Notes under the pieces: generated by a model | Database searches by the model: none | What the model saw: the letters and a program-made list of their open reading frames with translations, nothing else | Told to the model about the DNA's origin: nothing | Shown: positions 15,014-23,300 of the stretch, in pieces | Position numbering within the stretch: the stretch's first letter is position 1 | Layout of the letters: the number at the start of each line of letters is the position of its first letter | Made by a program: the position numbers and the translations under genes | Origin: Rhizorhapis suberifaciens | GTDB lineage: Bacteria > Pseudomonadota > Alphaproteobacteria > Sphingomonadales > Sphingomonadaceae | Direction of reading: 5' to 3' | DNA: 64,000 nt | Assembly: GCF_014200045.1 (NCBI RefSeq) | Contig: NZ_JACHOV010000001.1 | Span: 124,001 to 188,000, forward strand

Positions 15014-16546
15014 ATGGACGAAATGTCCAACGATCTGTTCTCCTTTTTCCAAAGCCGCTTTCCCGGCGATTTGGCAAAGCCGTTCCTAATCCTGCCAGAC
15101 CAGCGTGATATTTCCTACGCCGACCTGATCGATCGAACCGGTCGTCTCGCAAATCTTTTCTGCAGTCTTGGCCTGCAACCCGGAGACCGGGTGGCGGCAC
15201 AGACGGAAAAAAGCGCGGACGCGTTGCTCGTCTATCTGGCTGCGGTTCGGAGCGGCGCGGTGTATCTGCCCCTTAACCCTGCCTATACGACCGCGGAGGT
15301 CCGCTATTTCCTGAGCGATGCAAAGCCAGCGCTTTTCATCTGTCGTCCCGACGATGCGCCAGGGATGCAGGAACTCGCACGCGAGGTCGGGGTCCCAAAC
15401 CTATTGACGCTAGGGGCCTCTGGGGAAGGAAGTCTGCTTCCTATGGCGCGCACGAAGGTTGCCACATTTACGGACGCGGATCGGGGTGAGGAAGACTTGG
15501 CTGCAATCTTGTATACGTCCGGCACCACCGGCCGATCCAAGGGCGCTATGCTGACGCACGGCAATCTCCGATCCAATGCAGAGACGCTGCGCGAATATTG
15601 GCGCTTTTCACACGAAGACCGCTTGCTGCATGCGCTGCCGATCTTCCACACCCATGGGCTGTTTGTGGCGACGAACACCATCTTGGCGGCGGGTGCTTCG
15701 ATGATCTTTCTCCCGCGCTTCGATGCCAAGGAACTGGTGCGGCATTTGCCCGACGCCACGACCTTGATGGGCGTGCCGACATTTTACACCCGCCTGCTGG
15801 CGGAAGAGGGCTTCACCAGGGAACTGGTTTCGCACATGCGGCTGTTTGTTTCAGGCTCGGCTCCCTTGTCGGCTGAGACGCACAAGGCATTTGCCGCGCG
15901 CACCGGGCATGCGATCCTGGAACGCTATGGCATGACCGAGACGAATATGAACACGTCCAATCCTTATGATGGCGAACGCGTACCGGGCAGCGTCGGATTT
16001 CCTTTGCCGGGAGTAGAGTTGCGCATCGCGGACCCGGAAAGCGGTCAACCGTTGAAAGGCGAAGTCGGAATTATAGAGGTGCGCGGTCCCAACGTGTTCA
16101 AGGGCTATTGGCAAATGCCGGAAAAGACGGCGGAGGATTTTCGAGCCGATGGCTTCTTCATCACGGGGGATCTGGGCCATGTGGATGAGCGTGGGTATGT
16201 CTGCATCGACGGACGGGCAAAGGACTTGATCATTTCAGGCGGGTTCAATGTCTATCCCGCAGAGGTGGAGGCGGTTGTGGATGCCATTCCCGGAATCGTG
16301 GAAAGCGCCGTCATCGGCTTGCCTCATCCGGACATGGGCGAAGCGGTCGTCGCGGTGGTGCAATCGAAGGACGCCTCGCTCGACGAGGCAAAAATACTTT
16401 TCGCACTGGCGGATCAACTCGCTCGATATAAGCAGCCCCGGCATGTGCTGTTTGTCCCTGAATTGCCGCGTAACAGCATGGGCAAGATACAGAAGAAGCT
16501 GCTGAGGGAGGAGCATGCGCAACTGTTCACTGACGCGGCCTCCTAA
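15014..16546 (+). CDS. matB: Malonyl-CoA synthetase (MatB-like acyl-adenylate ligase)
   Basis: The 510-residue ANL-superfamily enzyme activates a carboxylate with ATP and joins it to CoA. Motifs in order are the P-loop-like LYTSGTTGRSKGAMLTHGN, the PIFHTHGL segment, ERYGMTETNMNTSNPYDG, TGDLGHVDERGYVCIDGR, the hinge RAKDLIISGGFNVYPAEVE and the catalytic lysine in NSMGKIQKKLL. YGMTETNMNTSNPY and the specific hinge fit MatB, which makes malonyl-CoA or methylmalonyl-CoA; other short acids remain possible. The start is uncertain between ATG 15014 and ATG 15023. Its 3' end overlaps the convergent HxlR gene by 4 bp. Confidence 0.85.
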   Translation: MDEMSNDLFSFFQSRFPGDLAKPFLILPDQRDISYADLIDRTGRLANLFCSLGLQPGDRVAAQTEKSADALLVYLAAVRSGAVYLPLNPAYTTAEVRYFLSDAKPALFICRPDDAPGMQELAREVGVPNLLTLGASGEGSLLPMARTKVATFTDADRGEEDLAAILYTSGTTGRSKGAMLTHGNLRSNAETLREYWRFSHEDRLLHALPIFHTHGLFVATNTILAAGASMIFLPRFDAKELVRHLPDATTLMGVPTFYTRLLAEEGFTRELVSHMRLFVSGSAPLSAETHKAFAARTGHAILERYGMTETNMNTSNPYDGERVPGSVGFPLPGVELRIADPESGQPLKGEVGIIEVRGPNVFKGYWQMPEKTAEDFRADGFFITGDLGHVDERGYVCIDGRAKDLIISGGFNVYPAEVEAVVDAIPGIVESAVIGLPHPDMGEAVVAVVQSKDASLDEAKILFALADQLARYKQPRHVLFVPELPRNSMGKIQKKLLREEHAQLFTDAAS

Positions 16547-17256
16547 CGCGACGGCATGTCACGCACCGGCAGCTTTTCCGGCAAGACAAATAGCGTAACG
16601 AATTTTTCCGCCAAAGCCCGGTCACCCTCGATACGAAGGGCTCCGGTTTTTTCCAGGTCGCGCAGCAGCGCCCCACTATAGACGGCGCCTGCAACCGCCG
16701 TGGGATCGCCGGTAAAGGTGGCGGCGGCGGAATCCGGCTCATCGCGTACCACGTCGACTATTCCGTCATGCACATGTGCCACAAAGCGTTCATCATTGAG
16801 CCGAAAACCTACTCTCACATCCATCCCGTCGGCGCGTCCGGCGTCGATCATCGTCTGAAACGAAAGCATCAATGACACGGCGCTTAGTGGCAGTGTCGGA
16901 TCATGCCCTGGATGGCGAGTGGCCCATCGACCAAGGATCCCAAGCAACTGTTGGGCCTCATAGCCCCATTGGGTGAGCTCATAAACCTGGACGCTGGCGG
17001 GGGGCGGCAGCTTGCGTCGGTGAAGAATTTGGTTCGCCTCCAGTCCTTCCAGTCTCTGTGTCAGGATATTGGCGCTGATGCCGGGGAGATCCCGTCGCAG
17101 GTCGCTGAAGCGGCGAGGGCCGAACATGAGCTCTCGCATGATCAATATGGCCCAGCGCTCTCCGATCATTTCCAAGGCAAAAGCCGTGCCGCAGCCGTCG
17201 ACATACCAGCGTTTCTTATCTATTTGACTCGTATCCGTGTGTTTAGATGACTTCAT
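16543..17256 (-). CDS. HxlR-type regulator with C-terminal SCP2-like domain
   Basis: Residues 15-110 form an HxlR winged helix (YVDGCGTAFALEMIGERWAILIMRELMFGPRRFSDL, then ISANILTQRLEGLE), with a redox-type Cys in the N-terminal part. Residues 120-237 resemble an SCP2 sterol-carrier domain (DVRVGFRLNDERFVAHVHDGIVDVV...ATFTGDPTAVAGAVYSG), which could bind a hydrophobic ligand. The two-domain form is known in actinobacterial and alphaproteobacterial regulators, but the ligand is unknown. It is divergent from the VOC-VOC-GST operon across 197 bp, so it probably controls that operon and itself. The upstream TTTTTGTAACT stretch near its start is a candidate operator. This control is inferred from position. 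Confidence 0.85.
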   Translation of the reverse strand: MKSSKHTDTSQIDKKRWYVDGCGTAFALEMIGERWAILIMRELMFGPRRFSDLRRDLPGISANILTQRLEGLEANQILHRRKLPPPASVQVYELTQWGYEAQQLLGILGRWATRHPGHDPTLPLSAVSLMLSFQTMIDAGRADGMDVRVGFRLNDERFVAHVHDGIVDVVRDEPDSAAATFTGDPTAVAGAVYSGALLRDLEKTGALRIEGDRALAEKFVTLFVLPEKLPVRDMPSR

Positions 17257-17453
17257 GGTTGCTTTTTGTAACTCACATCGACATGATGGTCAATAATGAG
17301 TCGGCACGCGGTTGTTCAGCAACAGGAGCATCAAAATGCCCATTTGCCCCGAAGCGGCAATCTAGCGCGTGGGGAAGGGCGCCCTGCGTTCCAGGCCGCA
17401 CTTAAGGCGCAACATGCCGACTTCGTGACCGAACCTGCTTGAGGAGAGGAAAA

Positions 17454-18230
17454 ATGACCAACCCACATGGCGATTTCATTTGGTACGAGCTGCTGACGAC
17501 CGACGCCGACAAGGCGCAGTCATTTTATGCCGATGTCATTGGCTGGACGGCGGCCGACAGCGGGCAAGAGGGGATGGACTACCGCATTCTAGAAGCAAAT
17601 GGAGACGGCGTTGGCGGCTTGATGCAATTGACGCAAGACATGATCTCTGGCGGCGGACGGCCAATATGGCTGGGCTATATCGGCGTTGAAGATGTTGATG
17701 ATACGGTGGCCGCGATCAGCGGCGGCGGGGGCACTATCCAGATGCCGGCCATGGACATTCCCAATGTGGGCCGGATTGCCATGGTTGCCGATCCCGAAGG
17801 CAATCCCTTTTATGTGATGCGAGGGGCAAGCGAAGGCGCCAGCACGGCGTTTTCCCAATCGGACGTTGGTCATTGTGCGTGGAACGAGCTGTCCACACGG
17901 GATCAGGCGGGCGCGATTTCATTCTATCAGCAGCATTTCGGCTGGGAGAAAGGAGACGCGATGCCCATGGGTGAAGTGGCGGATTACCAGTTCATCGTCC
18001 AGAACGGAATGACCATAGGCGCAATATCGCCCTATATTGCAGAAGGGGGCAAGACGGGCTGGACCTATTATTTCCAAGTGCCGGACATTGATGCCGCGAT
18101 CGAAAAGATCGGCAGCGGCGGCGGACGGGTTGTGAATGGGCCGCACCAGGTTCCCGGCGGTACATGGATCATCATCGGCGTCGATCCCCAGGGAGCGACC
18201 TTCGCGCTGGTCGGTGCAAGAAAGGACTGA
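17454..18230 (+). CDS. Two-domain VOC family protein
   Basis: The 258-residue protein contains two VOC modules in tandem: GDFIWYELLTTDADKAQSFY at residues 5-25 and GHCAWNELSTRDQAGAISFY at about 143-163. Each ends with a strand pattern of the type IAMVADPEGNPF or VDPQGATFALV. Tandem VOC modules make one complete four-module barrel. Similar proteins are annotated as glyoxalase/bleomycin resistance or as hydroxylases in antibiotic clusters; the reaction here is unknown. The ATG at 17454 follows GAGGAGAGGAAAA. It is the first gene of a VOC-VOC-GST operon divergent from the HxlR regulator, suggesting detoxification of an electrophile or a related small molecule. Confidence 0.87.
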   Translation: MTNPHGDFIWYELLTTDADKAQSFYADVIGWTAADSGQEGMDYRILEANGDGVGGLMQLTQDMISGGGRPIWLGYIGVEDVDDTVAAISGGGGTIQMPAMDIPNVGRIAMVADPEGNPFYVMRGASEGASTAFSQSDVGHCAWNELSTRDQAGAISFYQQHFGWEKGDAMPMGEVADYQFIVQNGMTIGAISPYIAEGGKTGWTYYFQVPDIDAAIEKIGSGGGRVVNGPHQVPGGTWIIIGVDPQGATFALVGARKD

Positions 18231-18233
18231 ACA

Positions 18234-18719
18234 ATGGCAATGGAAAAGATCACCCCGTGTCTCTGGTTCGATGGCAATGCGGAGGAAGCGGCCAATTTCT
18301 ATGTCGGCGTGTTTCCCGACAGCCGCATCGATGTCATCAATCGATCGCCTGTGGATACCCCCTCCGCGTCGAAGGGAGAGGTCCTGATGGTCCAGTTCAC
18401 ATTGGCAGGGCGGGCGTTTACTGGCCTCAATGGCGGTCCGCAGTTCCCCTTCACTGAAGCGGTTTCTTTTCAAGTCGACTGCGCGGATCAAGCCGAAGTA
18501 GATCATTACTGGTCGGCATTTACATCCGATGGCGGTAGCGAAAGTCAGTGCGGTTGGTGCAAGGATCGGTTCGGTCTTTCCTGGCAAGTAGTGCCGCGCC
18601 GGATGATTGAACTACTGGGTTCGGCTGACCATGCCGCCGCGGCGCGGGCGATGCAGGCAATGTTTGAAATGACGAAAATGGATATCGCCGCTCTCGAAGC
18701 CGCTGCCAAGGGGGAGTAG
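18234..18719 (+). CDS. PhnB-like VOC family protein
   Basis: The 161-residue product resembles the PhnB/3-demethylubiquinone methyltransferase-like subgroup of VOC proteins: ITPCLWFDGNAEEAANFYVGVFPDSRID at the N-terminus, FTGLNGGPQFPFTEAVSFQV in the middle and CGWCKDRFGLSWQVVPRRM near the end. Despite the old subgroup name, most members have no proven enzyme activity. The gene starts 3 bp after the preceding VOC gene and ends 2 bp before the GST gene, so the three are co-transcribed. The C-terminal helix MFEMTKMDIAALEAAAKGE is typical of the subgroup. Confidence 0.88.
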   Translation: MAMEKITPCLWFDGNAEEAANFYVGVFPDSRIDVINRSPVDTPSASKGEVLMVQFTLAGRAFTGLNGGPQFPFTEAVSFQVDCADQAEVDHYWSAFTSDGGSESQCGWCKDRFGLSWQVVPRRMIELLGSADHAAAARAMQAMFEMTKMDIAALEAAAKGE

Positions 18720-18721
18720 AG

Positions 18722-19378
18722 ATGCTTGAAATATTCGGGCATCCCTTCTCTTCCTATACCTGGAAGGCGTTTATTGCTTTCTATGAGAACCAAACGCCTT
18801 TCACCTTTCGGATGCTGGATCCAGAGCACCCCGAAAATAGCGAGCGGCTTCAGGCGCTCTCACCGCAGGGCAAGTTCCCGGTACTGGTCGATGATGGTCG
18901 GGTGGTGTTCGAAACATCGGTGATCATTGAATATCTGCAGGTTCACTATCCTGGAGCGCTGCGTCTCATCCCGTCCGATCCCGATGCAGCTCTTGATGTG
19001 CGGATGCTTGACCGGTTCTTTGACAATTACGTGATGGCACCGATGCAGACGACCGTTTTCGATTATATCCGCGAAGAAAAAGACCGGGACGCCCAAGGTG
19101 TGGCCGTCGCCCGAGAAACGCTTACCCGATCTTACGCATGGCTGGAGAAACGATTGGAAGGCCGGATCTTTGTGTGCGGCGAAGATTTCACCCTTGCCGA
19201 TTGCGCCGCGGCGCCGTCACTCTTCTATGCCGACTGGGTGCACGAGATGCCGGCAGATTATCCATTGCTGCGGGCCTACCGTGCCCGCCTTCTGCAGCGG
19301 CCGTCGGTCAAACGCTGCGTGGATGAGGCGCGACCTTACCGCTCTTTTTTCCCGCCGGGAGCTCCCGACCGTGACTGA
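18722..19378 (+). CDS. Glutathione S-transferase family protein
   Basis: The 218-residue protein has the GST N-terminal thioredoxin-like domain (LEIFGHPFSSYTWKAFIAFYENQ, then SPQGKFPVLVDDGRVVFETSVIIEYL) and the all-helical C-terminal domain (CGEDFTLADCAAAPSLFYADWV). PVL with its cis-proline and ETSVIIEYL correspond to the glutathione-binding side. It likely conjugates or reduces small electrophiles in the cytoplasm. It closes the VOC-VOC-GST operon, starting 2 bp after the PhnB-like gene. A pairing of VOC proteins with a GST under an HxlR regulator suggests inducible detoxification; no substrate can be named. Confidence 0.9.
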   Translation: MLEIFGHPFSSYTWKAFIAFYENQTPFTFRMLDPEHPENSERLQALSPQGKFPVLVDDGRVVFETSVIIEYLQVHYPGALRLIPSDPDAALDVRMLDRFFDNYVMAPMQTTVFDYIREEKDRDAQGVAVARETLTRSYAWLEKRLEGRIFVCGEDFTLADCAAAPSLFYADWVHEMPADYPLLRAYRARLLQRPSVKRCVDEARPYRSFFPPGAPDRD

Positions 19379-19406
19379 AGCGCGATAATGCCAGGCTAGC
19401 AACGCT

Positions 19407-20330
19407 CTATTCTATAACAGTCTCGTTTATAGGCGGATGCAGCCGCAAGCGCGTCACCCGCCTTGGATCACCGTTCAGAATTTCGAGCCGCCAACCGCTG
19501 TCCTCATGAGTCAGGACTTCGCCGGGCTGAGGCACGTGGCCGGCAATGACGAAAGCCAGCCCGCCTATCGTATCGACATCTTCCTCCACCTTGGCCAGGG
19601 CTGGATCGATTGCGCGCGCGACATCATCCAGTTCAGCACGGGCGTCTGCTTCCCATAAGCCGTCATCGCAGGGAACCAGAAGCGCTTCGGGTTCCTCATC
19701 ATGTTCGTCTTCAATATCGCCGACGATTTCTTCAACTAAGTCCTCAATAGTCACGAGCCCCTCGGTCCCGGAATATTCGTCGAGGACAATGGCAAGGTGA
19801 GTGCGTTTCGCACGCATTTCAGCCAGCAGGTCCAGCACGCCCATCGTTTCCGGCACATAAAGCGGCTGACGGATTAACGGTGACAAGCTCTTCGGGGGTG
19901 GCTCAGTGCTGGCAAGGATTGCGAACGCGTCGCGAATATGGATCATGCCCACAATCGTATCCAGGCTCTCCTTGTAAACCGGAATGCGGCTGTGTCCCGC
20001 CTCGGCAAACAATGTTACGAGTTCATCAAAACTCGCGCTTTCCTCGATCGCGATGATGTCGGCACGCGGCACGGCGACGTCGTCTACGGTATGTTCGCTG
20101 AAATGAAGGAGATTGCGGAGCATCTGCCGCTCCAGCGGCGTCAGATCGCCATTAGTTGGCTGGGCACCATCATCATCCTCGTCATATTCGTCGATGGCTT
20201 CTTCCAGCTCTTTGCGGAGGGAATGCTCGCTGTCATCTCCGAAAAGCAGGGACCTGAGGCCCCGCCATAATCGCCCGCCTTCGCTACTTTCCGGCTCTTT
20301 CTGGCCGGGTTGGCTACTGTCGTCAGCCAT
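19407..20330 (-). CDS. corC: CorC/hemolysin-family CBS-domain protein
   Basis: The 307-residue cytoplasmic protein has a tandem CBS pair (VDDVAVPRADIIAIEESASFDELV..HSRIPVYKESLDTIVGMIHIRD and PLYVPETMGVLDLLAEMRAKRTHLAIVLDEYSGTEGLVTIEDLVEEIVGDIEDE) followed by a C-terminal CorC/HlyC domain. It lacks the N-terminal membrane domain of full CNNM/CorB proteins, as usual for CorC. The family is linked to magnesium and cobalt efflux. In many bacteria corC follows ybeY in the phoH-ybeY-corC-lnt unit, and here the order phoH-ybeY-corC is kept, with 17 bp between ybeY and corC. No lnt follows; the next genes are convergent. Confidence 0.92.
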   Translation of the reverse strand: MADDSSQPGQKEPESSEGGRLWRGLRSLLFGDDSEHSLRKELEEAIDEYDEDDDGAQPTNGDLTPLERQMLRNLLHFSEHTVDDVAVPRADIIAIEESASFDELVTLFAEAGHSRIPVYKESLDTIVGMIHIRDAFAILASTEPPPKSLSPLIRQPLYVPETMGVLDLLAEMRAKRTHLAIVLDEYSGTEGLVTIEDLVEEIVGDIEDEHDEEPEALLVPCDDGLWEADARAELDDVARAIDPALAKVEEDVDTIGGLAFVIAGHVPQPGEVLTHEDSGWRLEILNGDPRRVTRLRLHPPINETVIE

Positions 20331-20347
20331 TGAGTGTCTTATGTCCT

Positions 20348-20851
20348 TTACCTGTCGTCATAAGGATCGGAAATGCCGATGGACCGGAGGGCCTCGATTT
20401 CCAAGGCCTCCATCGCCTCTGCTTCGGCTTCTTCCATATGGTCATAGCCCAGCAAATGAAAAGTCCCGTGAACAATAAGGTGTGCCGCGTGATCGGCAAC
20501 TGAAATATTCTTCTCAGACGCCTCGTAAATGCATACACAGCGGGCGAGCACTATATCGCCGAGCAGGACTTCCCCATCATCTCCATTGGACTGCGCCTCC
20601 AGTAAATCGGCTTGGACCAGTGGGAAGGAAAGCACATTGGTGGGCTTGTCCTTGCCGCGATATTGCGCATTCAGTTGCTGCACTTCAGCATCGCTGGTGA
20701 GCTTTATGGCTATCTCGAACATCGCTTCCATGCCGATAAATTCAGCATAGGGACTATGCGCGATGGCCGCCGTAACCGCGCGTGTACCAAGTTCTTCCCA
20801 ATTCGTGTCCCCCGGCCATACGCCGTCATTCTGTACGGCGATATCAAGCAT
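20348..20851 (-). CDS. ybeY: Endoribonuclease YbeY (rRNA maturation factor)
   Basis: The 167-residue protein carries the zinc-binding H-x3-H-x5-H block in HLIVHGTFHLLGYDH, the defining motif of YbeY, and the KDKPTNVLSFP segment conserved in the family. YbeY is a single-strand RNase involved in 16S rRNA 3' end maturation and ribosome quality control. The start at 20851 overlaps the phoH end by 8 bp and begins MLDIAVQND, fitting family length; upstream in-frame sequence is inside phoH and is ignored. Translation is therefore probably coupled to phoH. Confidence 0.94.
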   Translation of the reverse strand: MLDIAVQNDGVWPGDTNWEELGTRAVTAAIAHSPYAEFIGMEAMFEIAIKLTSDAEVQQLNAQYRGKDKPTNVLSFPLVQADLLEAQSNGDDGEVLLGDIVLARCVCIYEASEKNISVADHAAHLIVHGTFHLLGYDHMEEAEAEAMEALEIEALRSIGISDPYDDR

Positions 20852-21839
20852 CCTTGCCCTCATAGGCCTCGACGATGCGACCGACGATCGGGTGGCGTAC
20901 GACATCGGACGCGCCAAAACGGACAGTCGCGATGCCATCCACGCCTTCCAGCTTCGACACGGCGTCGGCAAGGCCCGATGCGCCCGGGACCGGCAAATCC
21001 GCCTGCTTGGGGTCGCCGCAAATTACCATCCGGCTGTTTTCGCCAAAACGGGTAAGGAACATCTTCATCTGCGCGGTCGAGGTGTTCTGTGCCTCGTCCA
21101 GAATGATGAAGGCGTTGGCGAGCGTACGACCACGCATGAAGGCGAGCGGAGCGATCTCGATCTCACCGCTGGCTATGCGCCGTTCAACCTGCTCGGCGGG
21201 CAGCGTATCGTATAGCGCGTCATAAAGCGGGCGCAGATAAGGGTCGACCTTGTCCTTCATGTCGCCGGGCAGGAATCCCAGGCGCTCTCCCGCCTCGACA
21301 GCGGGCCGGGAGAGGATCAGGCGATCCACGGATCCGGTTATGAGCTGGCTGACGGCCTGCGCGACCGCGAGGTAAGTCTTGCCGGTGCCTGCCGGACCAA
21401 GGGCGAAGATCACCTGATCCCTGGCCAGTGCCTCCATATAGCGGATTTGAGTCGCCGAACGCGGGACAATGGTCTTTTTGCGCGTACGGATCATGACCGT
21501 CGGGGGCTGGCTTACGTCGGTGCGAATAATCCCGTCCAGCGTCGGTTCGGCGGACATGGCGATCACGGCCTCCACCGCCCCGGAATCGATTTCCTGACCT
21601 TTGACGAGGCGATTATAGAGACCGGTCAGCACGTCCCGCGCTCTTGCCGCTGCCTCAGCATCGCCTTCGATTTGCAGCTTGTTGCCGCGCGCGGCGATAT
21701 AGACGCCCAGCCTGTTTTCGATGGCGACCAGGTTCTGGTCATATTCGCCAAAGAGCGCGCCGAGCAGATGAGGTTTTTCGAAATTGACCTCGAGCCGCCC
21801 CCGATCGCCGACCTCGGCCTGGACATGCTTTTTCGCCAT
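20844..21839 (-). CDS. phoH: PhoH-family ATPase (PhoH-like protein)
   Basis: The 331-residue cytoplasmic protein has an N-terminal KH-like region (NRLGVYIAARGNKLQIEGD) and a superfamily-I-like ATPase domain with Walker A GPAGTGKTYLA, Walker B AFIILDEAQNT, and the GDPKQADLP block. PhoH proteins are predicted RNA-associated ATPases, often working with YbeY. It is the first gene of the phoH-ybeY-corC unit. A REP-like palindrome separates it from miaB, the next gene upstream on the same strand, so the unit may share transcription with miaB. Confidence 0.94.
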   Translation of the reverse strand: MAKKHVQAEVGDRGRLEVNFEKPHLLGALFGEYDQNLVAIENRLGVYIAARGNKLQIEGDAEAAARARDVLTGLYNRLVKGQEIDSGAVEAVIAMSAEPTLDGIIRTDVSQPPTVMIRTRKKTIVPRSATQIRYMEALARDQVIFALGPAGTGKTYLAVAQAVSQLITGSVDRLILSRPAVEAGERLGFLPGDMKDKVDPYLRPLYDALYDTLPAEQVERRIASGEIEIAPLAFMRGRTLANAFIILDEAQNTSTAQMKMFLTRFGENSRMVICGDPKQADLPVPGASGLADAVSKLEGVDGIATVRFGASDVVRHPIVGRIVEAYEGKDA

Positions 21840-21855
21840 TTAGCAGCTCCTCTCT

Positions 21856-21948
21856 GTCATCATCCCTGCACAGGGGATCATCCATCTCCCGTCGCCTGCT
21901 TGTTGAAGGCCGGAAAGATGGCTTCCCGCCTTCGCGGGAATGTTGAGG
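21856..21948. repeat. REP-like palindromic element between phoH and miaB
   Basis: This segment contains ATCCCTGCACAGGGAT and the palindrome TTCCCGCCTTCGCGGGAA with ATCCATCTCCC between. Related elements lie at 40567-40658 and 41332-41406, with a variant inside the rnpA 3' end. The structure matches bacterial REP elements: short, palindromic, intergenic and dispersed. It could affect mRNA stability between miaB and phoH. Confidence 0.7.
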
Positions 21949-21955
21949 AATTGCA

Positions 21956-23296
21956 TCAGGCAGCTTTCCTTTTCTTCACTTCGCCGTGCAGGCTGTTGGG
22001 GCCGGCAGAAACAATATCCACGTCGATCATGTCACCGATCGCCGCGCCTTCTTCTTGCACATGGATTGACTGCAACCAGGGCGATTTGCCCACCAGCTGT
22101 CCCGGCCGCCGCCCCGGTCGATCGAGAAGCAGGCTGGTTGATTTCCCGATTGTGGCCTGGTTGAATTCCAGTTGATATATGCCGAGCAGCGCCTGAAGTC
22201 GCTTCAGCCGATCGTCCATCACTTCCGCGGCAACCTGACCTTCCATGGCTGCGGCCGGCGTTCCGGGGCGAGGGCTATATTTGAAGGAAAATGCTTGCGC
22301 GTAGCGTACATCCCGGACGATCTGCAGCGTAGCTTCGAAATCCGCTTCGGTTTCGCCAGGAAAACCGACGATGAAGTCTCCCGAAAGCGCGATGTCGGAC
22401 CGGCTATGGCGGACCTTGTCGAGCAGGTCGAGATAGCTCTTCACGCTATGGCTGCGGTTCATTGCCTTCAATATGGGGTCGCTCCCCGCCTGTACCGGGA
22501 GGTGGAGATAGGGCATCAGCTTTTCGACATCGCCATGCGCCGCGATAAGGCCGTCGGTCATGTCATTGGGATGGCTGGTGGTATAGCGGATACGCTGGAG
22601 ACCCTCCAAGCGGTCCAGCGCTCGGATGAGCCCGTCAAGGCCCTGTGTGCGTCCAGTCTCGTCCTCACCTTGCCAGGCATTCACATTCTGCCCTAGCAGG
22701 GTAATCTCCTTGACCCCGCCGTCGATGAGGGCCTTCGCCTCATCCATGATCGCGCCCCAGGGCCGGCTGATTTCTGCGCCGCGCGTGTAGGGCACCACGC
22801 AATATGTGCAGAACTTGTCGCAGCCCTCCTGCACGGTCAGAAAGGCGGTCGGGCGCTTCTGTACCGCGCGGCTGGGAAGCTCCTTGAACTTGGAAGCAGG
22901 GGGCATGTCGGTATCAAGCGCTGCTTGACCCGACCTTGCCTTTTCTATCAGGCCGGGCAGCCGATGGTAAGCCTGTGGGCCCACCACGATGTCGACTTCG
23001 CGGGCGCGGCGGGGAATTTCCGCCCCCTCGGCCTGGGCGACGCAGCCCGCGACGGCGATCATCGGCCGCGTGCCATCCTCGCGATGCAACCGGCCAATAT
23101 CCGAATAGACCTTCTCAACCGCTTTCTCGCGAATATGGCAGGTGTTTAGAACCACGATGTCCGCATCCGTGCCCTCGGCGGCGGTCATCCCCTCGGCAGT
23201 AAGCATTTCGGCCATGCGTTCGCCGTCATAGACGTTCATCTGGCAGCCGAAGGATTTAACGTGGAAAGTTTTTGGTTTTTCGCGAGTCATCTTCAT
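21956..23296 (-). CDS. miaB: tRNA-2-methylthio-N6-dimethylallyladenosine synthase
   Basis: The 446-residue radical-SAM enzyme adds a methylthio group to i6A37 in tRNAs reading UNN codons. The N-terminal cluster domain begins FHVKSFGCQMNVYDGERM, with further cysteines in LNTCHIREKA and AVAGCVAQAEG. The radical-SAM CxxxCxxC is visible in GCDKFCTYCVVPYTRG, and a C-terminal TRAM domain ends the protein. Starts at 23296 and 23290 are both possible. The acyltransferase gene ends 4 bp upstream, so the two are in one transcription unit. Confidence 0.95.
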   Translation of the reverse strand: MKMTREKPKTFHVKSFGCQMNVYDGERMAEMLTAEGMTAAEGTDADIVVLNTCHIREKAVEKVYSDIGRLHREDGTRPMIAVAGCVAQAEGAEIPRRAREVDIVVGPQAYHRLPGLIEKARSGQAALDTDMPPASKFKELPSRAVQKRPTAFLTVQEGCDKFCTYCVVPYTRGAEISRPWGAIMDEAKALIDGGVKEITLLGQNVNAWQGEDETGRTQGLDGLIRALDRLEGLQRIRYTTSHPNDMTDGLIAAHGDVEKLMPYLHLPVQAGSDPILKAMNRSHSVKSYLDLLDKVRHSRSDIALSGDFIVGFPGETEADFEATLQIVRDVRYAQAFSFKYSPRPGTPAAAMEGQVAAEVMDDRLKRLQALLGIYQLEFNQATIGKSTSLLLDRPGRRPGQLVGKSPWLQSIHVQEEGAAIGDMIDVDIVSAGPNSLHGEVKKRKAA

Positions 23297-23300
23297 TCAT

